From: Pseudomonas sp. Os17
Lineage (GTDB): Bacteria > Pseudomonadota > Gammaproteobacteria > Pseudomonadales > Pseudomonadaceae
Assembly (NCBI RefSeq): GCF_001547895.1
Contig: NZ_AP014627.1
Location: 251,501-315,500 of the forward strand
Direction of reading: 5' to 3'
Length of the DNA stretch: 64,000 bases
This document shows, piece by piece, positions 58,936-64,000 of this stretch. The first letter of the stretch is position 1. The number at the start of each line of letters is the position of its first letter. Under the pieces are notes generated by a model. That model saw only the letters and a list, made by a program, of their open reading frames with translations. It was not told the origin of the DNA and did not search any database. Position numbers and translations under genes: made by a program.

Positions 58936-59748
58936 TCAGCGCAGCAGGCTGCTGGCGCGGACCACGTTCATGCGCGACAGCAGCGGCATCCGGCTCATCA
59001 GCTTGAACAGCGGGTGCGTCAGGCGCAGCAGGAAGTTCGACATCCGCGCCGCATACGGCGTGTAGTAACCCCAGCCCAGGGCCAGCAGCGCCAGCAGCAC
59101 GCCGCCGATGTAGTCGTCCTGGCCCCAATGCGCGCCGGCCACCAGGCGCGGCATCATGAACAGCAGGGTCAGGCACCAGACGATCAGGAACTGGCCGACG
59201 CTGCGGCTGAAGATCCCCATGAACAGCCCCCAGATCAGCAGCACCGAAGCGTGGTCGCCGGGGAAGCTCTGGCTGGAGCGGTCCTTGAGTTCCCAGGTCT
59301 TCTCCCAGCCGGGGAAGTAGTCGCTCATGTGCACGGCCCCTTCGAGCACCATGGACGGGCTGTTGTGTTGCCAATTCATCAGCGCCACCAACTTGGAAAA
59401 CAGCGCGCGAATCACCACCATAAGAATCAGGATCGACAGGAAGCCGAAAAACGCCCGGCGCACGTCCACCGCCTTGAACACCCAATCACCGCGAATCAGC
59501 AGGCCGAGCATGATCAGCCCCACCACGATATCGAAGGGGCGCAGGCTGGCCACCGCCCAGATATGCAGCCAGGTGGGGTTGGTTGCCAGGGGGGTGTTGA
59601 GGTGACGGAACAGCCACTCGTCGAACATCAGGCAGTACATCTGCCCGGTTGGCCACAACCAGAATCCCAGCAGGGCCAAAGGGAGTAAATTGCACAGAAC
59701 CAGCTTGCCGAGGTTCCACCTTGCTTGGAACAAACCCGGATTGTTCAT
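58936..59748 (-). CDS. PAP2-family membrane phosphatase (LpxT-like)
   Basis: A 270-residue inner-membrane protein with about six helices and the PAP2 motifs [14 protein letters not shown] (motifs 1-2) and [16 protein letters not shown] (motif 3, with the catalytic His and Asp). The sequence FPGDHAS replaces the usual PSGH form, as in LpxT-type lipid A phosphotransferases that use undecaprenyl diphosphate. An undecaprenyl-diphosphate phosphatase role is the alternative. GGAGA precedes the ATG. It is divergent from hslO. Confidence 0.85.
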   Translation of the reverse strand: MNNPGLFQARWNLGKLVLCNLLPLALLGFWLWPTGQMYCLMFDEWLFRHLNTPLATNPTWLHIWAVASLRPFDIVVGLIMLGLLIRGDWVFKAVDVRRAFFGFLSILILMVVIRALFSKLVALMNWQHNSPSMVLEGAVHMSDYFPGWEKTWELKDRSSQSFPGDHASVLLIWGLFMGIFSRSVGQFLIVWCLTLLFMMPRLVAGAHWGQDDYIGGVLLALLALGWGYYTPYAARMSNFLLRLTHPLFKLMSRMPLLSRMNVVRASSLLR

Positions 59749-59847
59749 AAAATATCTCCAATCACCGCGAAAACTGCACCCTTATGGTGCAAAACCGCAA
59801 TTTTCGGTGCTTGTAACCTTTTTGTCATCATTCAGATACCCAGACCT

Positions 59848-60750
59848 ATGACTGATTTGCCGGATACCGACTTCACTCAACGCTTCATCTTTGATGAGAG
59901 CGACGCCCGCGGCGAGCTGGTGGCGCTGGAGCGCAGTTACGCTGAAGTCCTCGCCAAACACGCCTATCCCGAGCCGGTGGCACAGCTGCTCGGCGAGCTG
60001 ATGGCGGCGGCGTCGTTGCTGGTTGGCACCTTGAAGTTCGATGGCTTGCTGATTCTCCAGGCCCGCTCCGAAGGCCCGGTGCCGTTGCTGATGATCGAGT
60101 GCTCCAGCAACCGCGAGATCCGCGGCCTGGCCCGCTACGACGCGTCGCAGATCGCCCCTGACGCGACCCTTGCCGACATGATGCCCAACGGCGTCCTGGC
60201 CCTGACCGTGGACCCGACCCAGGGCCAGCGTTACCAGGGCATCGTCGACCTGGACGGCGCCACCCTGGCCGAATGCTTCACCAACTACTTCGTCATGTCG
60301 CAGCAGACCGGCACCCGTTTCTGGCTCTACGCCGACGGCCGCAATGCCCGCGGCCTGCTCCTGCAACAACTGCCTGCCGATCGCCTGCGCGATCCGGAAG
60401 AGCGCGAAGCCAACTGGCAGCACCTCACCGCCCTGGCCAGCACCCTGACTGCCGATGAACTGCTGAGCCTGGACAACGAAACCGTGCTTCACCGCCTGTA
60501 CCACGAAGAGGCCGTGCGCCTGTTCGACGTGCAACCGCTGCGCTTCCGCTGCAGCTGCTCCCGCGAGCGCTCGGGCAATGCGCTGGTCAGCCTGGGGCTC
60601 GAAGATGCGCAGAAACTGGTGGTGGAACACGGCGGCAGCATCGAGATCGATTGCCAGTTCTGCAATGAACGCTACCTGTTCGATGCCGCCGATATCACGC
60701 AATTGTTTGCCGGTGCGGGCGTCGACACGCCGTCAGATACTCGTCACTAA
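59848..60750 (+). CDS. hslO: Redox-regulated chaperone Hsp33
   Basis: A 300-residue cytosolic chaperone activated by oxidative unfolding. The zinc-binding Cys set C235-x-C237 (CSCSRERSG) and C269-xx-C272 (CQFC) is complete. The N-terminal body is typical ([20 protein letters not shown]). The start is set at [15 protein letters not shown]; an upstream in-frame extension is not family-like. Confidence 0.95.
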   Translation: MTDLPDTDFTQRFIFDESDARGELVALERSYAEVLAKHAYPEPVAQLLGELMAAASLLVGTLKFDGLLILQARSEGPVPLLMIECSSNREIRGLARYDASQIAPDATLADMMPNGVLALTVDPTQGQRYQGIVDLDGATLAECFTNYFVMSQQTGTRFWLYADGRNARGLLLQQLPADRLRDPEEREANWQHLTALASTLTADELLSLDNETVLHRLYHEEAVRLFDVQPLRFRCSCSRERSGNALVSLGLEDAQKLVVEHGGSIEIDCQFCNERYLFDAADITQLFAGAGVDTPSDTRH

Positions 60751-60869
60751 AACGGTTCAGCGCAGGTAAATCACCTGGCAAACGCCGGAATTACGCCGTA
60801 CTGACGGGAGGACCCTACTATTTTTGGGCTTTTCTGGCATAATCCGGCGCACTTTTTTCGCGGTAGTAG

Positions 60870-62474
<1,605 letters not shown>

Positions 62475-62490
62475 GCTTCGGCCTGTCATG

Positions 62491-62519
62491 AAAAAGCCGC
62501 CCTTCGGGGCGGCTTTTTT
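62491..62519 (+). terminator. Terminator of pckA
   Basis: AAGCCGCCC, loop TTCG, GGGCGGCTT with flanking A and T runs: a tetraloop hairpin usable in both directions. Confidence 0.95.
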
Positions 62520-62546
62520 GTACCTGCTATTTGAGATCGGAGTGGC

Positions 62547-62837
62547 TCAGGGCATGCGCAGGTGGGCGTGCTCCAGCAGATCACAGCCGTCCTGCACCAA
62601 CAGATAAAGCGCGTTGACGACGTGGGTGGTGTCTTTGCTGTCCGCCTGATCAAAGCTCAGGCAGGTGAGGGTTTCCAGTAAGTCGGAGGCCGCCCGTAGG
62701 CGTTGTCTTGCGCAGCTATACAGGTCCAGGGCATCGGCCTGGGTATCGATTACCAGGGCCGGAGTGTCGGTGAAGTTGCTCTTGAGCGGTTGATAGCGGG
62801 TTCGATCAAGGTTCATTGCGTTCATGGGATGGGTCAC
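62547..62837 (-). CDS. Small helical protein, DUF3077-like
   Basis: A 96-residue cytosolic protein, mostly alpha-helical and acidic after residue 25 (ALDLYSCARQRLRAASDLLE ... VVNALYLLVQDGCDLLEHAH). It resembles the small DUF3077/DUF6124-type proteins common in Pseudomonas, which have no known function. A GTG at 62837 and ATGs at 62825 or 62816 are all possible starts, none with a strong ribosome site. Confidence 0.65.
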   Translation of the reverse strand: MTHPMNAMNLDRTRYQPLKSNFTDTPALVIDTQADALDLYSCARQRLRAASDLLETLTCLSFDQADSKDTTHVVNALYLLVQDGCDLLEHAHLRMP

Positions 62838-63023
62838 TTCAGGTCGTAAACAGATGCACCCGCGAGGTGTGGTGCGTTTTGCTGTTCTCGGGTGACCAAA
62901 CCCGCTCGCTGTATCTTTCAGCGATGTCCGAACTATAGGTTCGATCGCTCAGTGCTCTCCATCAGCAGAATTCGATGCTTTCTGTAGGGCGTGTCTTTTA
63001 TGGGCTGCGAATAGCCGTTCGCT

Positions 63024-63890
63024 TCACGTCTTCAAGTGCAACACCAACGCCCCCAACAACACCAGCACCACTCCCGTCACCTGTACCGCCGTCAGCCGCT
63101 CCTTGAAGAACACATAGCCCAGCACCGCGGCGATGCCGCCGGACAGGGTGCTGATCACCGTCACCACCGACACCGAGCCGCTCATGGCGCCCCAGGAAAA
63201 GGCGAAGAACGCGCCCAGGTTCATCAGGCTGGTGGAGGCCAGCAGGCCGCAGTTTTTCAGCGGCGGGATCTTCAGCCCGTCCACGACTTTGAGCACCATC
63301 AGCAGCATCACGCCGCTGCCCACCCCGTAACCCAGCCAGAGCATGCTGATCGGCCCCAGTTGCGGCAGGGTGTAGCGGCCCTGCAGCCAGAAGCTGGTGC
63401 CATACAGAATGGCCGAGAGCAGGGCGAAGAAGATCGAGCGGCCGGCGGCGGTGCTGTGGGGCAGTTTACTGTCCGAGTGCAGGCTGGAGAGGATGACGCC
63501 GATCACGCACACGAGGATGCACAGCAGTTGCAGCAGGCTGATCTGTTCGCCGCTGGCCCAGGACAGCAGGGTGGTGACCACGCCGTAGGAGGTCACCAAT
63601 GGGGCGACGATGGAGGCTTTGCCCAGGGCGAAGGCCTTGCCCAGGGCCAGGGCGCCGGAGACGGTAAAGGCCGCGGCGAGCACGCCCATCAGCCAGACTT
63701 GCGCGGGCGCGGCCATGGCCTTGTAGAGGATGGCGGGAAAGATCACCAGCAGCAGGCTCATCAGGGTGAAACCCAGGCTCTGGCTGAAGAACACTGCCCG
63801 TTTCACGCCCACGGCGCGGACGTTGAGCCCCACGAGAAAATCGGTGCCGCCCCAGAGCAGGGCGGCGAGCAAGCCCATCAATACGTCCAC
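63024..63890 (-). CDS. EamA/DMT-family transporter
   Basis: A 288-residue inner-membrane protein with ten predicted helices in two EamA halves (LLAALLWGGTDFLVGLNVRA at the start; the second half begins near SIFFALLSAILYGTSFWLQG and ends GVVLVLLGALVLHLKT). Drug/metabolite transporter family; metabolite export is likely but the substrate is unknown. A GTG start with AAGGA upstream is preferred over an ATG four codons later. Confidence 0.88.
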   Translation of the reverse strand: MDVLMGLLAALLWGGTDFLVGLNVRAVGVKRAVFFSQSLGFTLMSLLLVIFPAILYKAMAAPAQVWLMGVLAAAFTVSGALALGKAFALGKASIVAPLVTSYGVVTTLLSWASGEQISLLQLLCILVCVIGVILSSLHSDSKLPHSTAAGRSIFFALLSAILYGTSFWLQGRYTLPQLGPISMLWLGYGVGSGVMLLMVLKVVDGLKIPPLKNCGLLASTSLMNLGAFFAFSWGAMSGSVSVVTVISTLSGGIAAVLGYVFFKERLTAVQVTGVVLVLLGALVLHLKT

Positions 63891-63940
63891 TGACTGTCCT
63901 TGTCGATTGACGGGTTGGAGGAGTCCAACGGCCGCGCTGT

Positions 63941-64000
63941 TTACTGCTGTGCGAGTCGAAACGCCGGCGCCATGCGTTCTTGTTCACGCCGGGACAGCCC
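63941..64000 (-). CDS. C-terminal end of a gene cut by the window edge
   Basis: The last 19 codons of a leftward gene, reading GLSRREQERMAPAFRLAQQ and a TAA stop, 50 bases upstream of the EamA-family gene. The composition looks coding. The protein cannot be identified from this fragment. Confidence 0.35.
   Translation of the reverse strand, partial: GLSRREQERMAPAFRLAQQ

Noticed and set aside
63466..63987. 173-codon minus-strand frame across the EamA gene start
   Set aside because: Out of frame with the EamA protein and Arg/Gly-rich; treated as a shadow.

Overview
This window looks like a chromosomal segment of a fluorescent Pseudomonas (P. fluorescens/protegens/chlororaphis-like). The reasons are the high GC content, the typical Pseudomonas intergenic palindromes (GTAGGAGCTGGCTTGCCAGCGA and GTAGCCGCTGCCGCAGGC types), and a right-hand block (gshA, thioesterase, tex, ompR-envZ, rimKBA, hslR, PAP2 phosphatase, hslO, pckA) whose content and order match my memory of the P. 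aeruginosa PA5192-PA5203 region. No rRNA, tRNA, CRISPR array, prophage or insertion sequence was seen.

Layout. 1-3.3 kb: a small unknown beta-rich protein and a tonB-exbB-exbD operon. 3.3-10 kb: an alpha/beta hydrolase, a short sigma-54 activator-like protein, a MetQ-type binding protein behind a candidate sigma-54 promoter, and a polar amino-acid type ABC transporter. 10-17.4 kb: a lone AAA ATPase and a TriABC-like RND efflux operon with two adaptors, each bordered by tandem palindromic repeat arrays. 17.4-25 kb: a methyltransferase, then a leftward block of two SfnB-type flavoproteins, an FMN monooxygenase and a MetQNI transporter. 25-31 kb: DUF2750 protein, cystine importer (tcyJLN), D-cysteine desulfhydrase and a divergent serine acetyltransferase. 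31-34.4 kb: a BetT transporter behind a BetI-type operator, a small membrane protein and a HicAB toxin-antitoxin pair. 34.4-40.5 kb: a LacI regulator divergent from a TonB-dependent receptor, an FMN monooxygenase and an aldo/keto reductase. 40.5-45 kb: an EmrAB-type pump and a stand-alone dihydrolipoamide dehydrogenase. 45-49 kb: tauABCD. 49-64 kb: conserved core genes, ending with a DMT-family exporter and the tail of another gene.

The unifying theme of 3-49 kb is sulfur: taurine uptake and desulfonation, two MetQ-type binding proteins, cystine uptake, D-cysteine breakdown, cysteine biosynthesis, SfnB and NtaA/DmoA-type flavoenzymes, and possibly a TonB energizer plus receptor for an organosulfur ligand. 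GshA, the first step of glutathione synthesis, sits immediately beside it. AT-rich dyads precede several of these genes and are candidates for CysB or related sulfur control.

The parts that most deserve a second look are: the sigma-54 activator-like protein that has GSFSGS instead of GAFTGA and no visible helix-turn-helix, together with the sigma-54-like promoter next to it; the LacI/receptor/monooxygenase/reductase cluster with its perfect operator; the SfnB-SfnB-monooxygenase-MetQNI block; two genes whose stop codons lie inside a repeat element; a tandem array with an exact 125-bp period; and a small protein with a weak avidin-like pattern.
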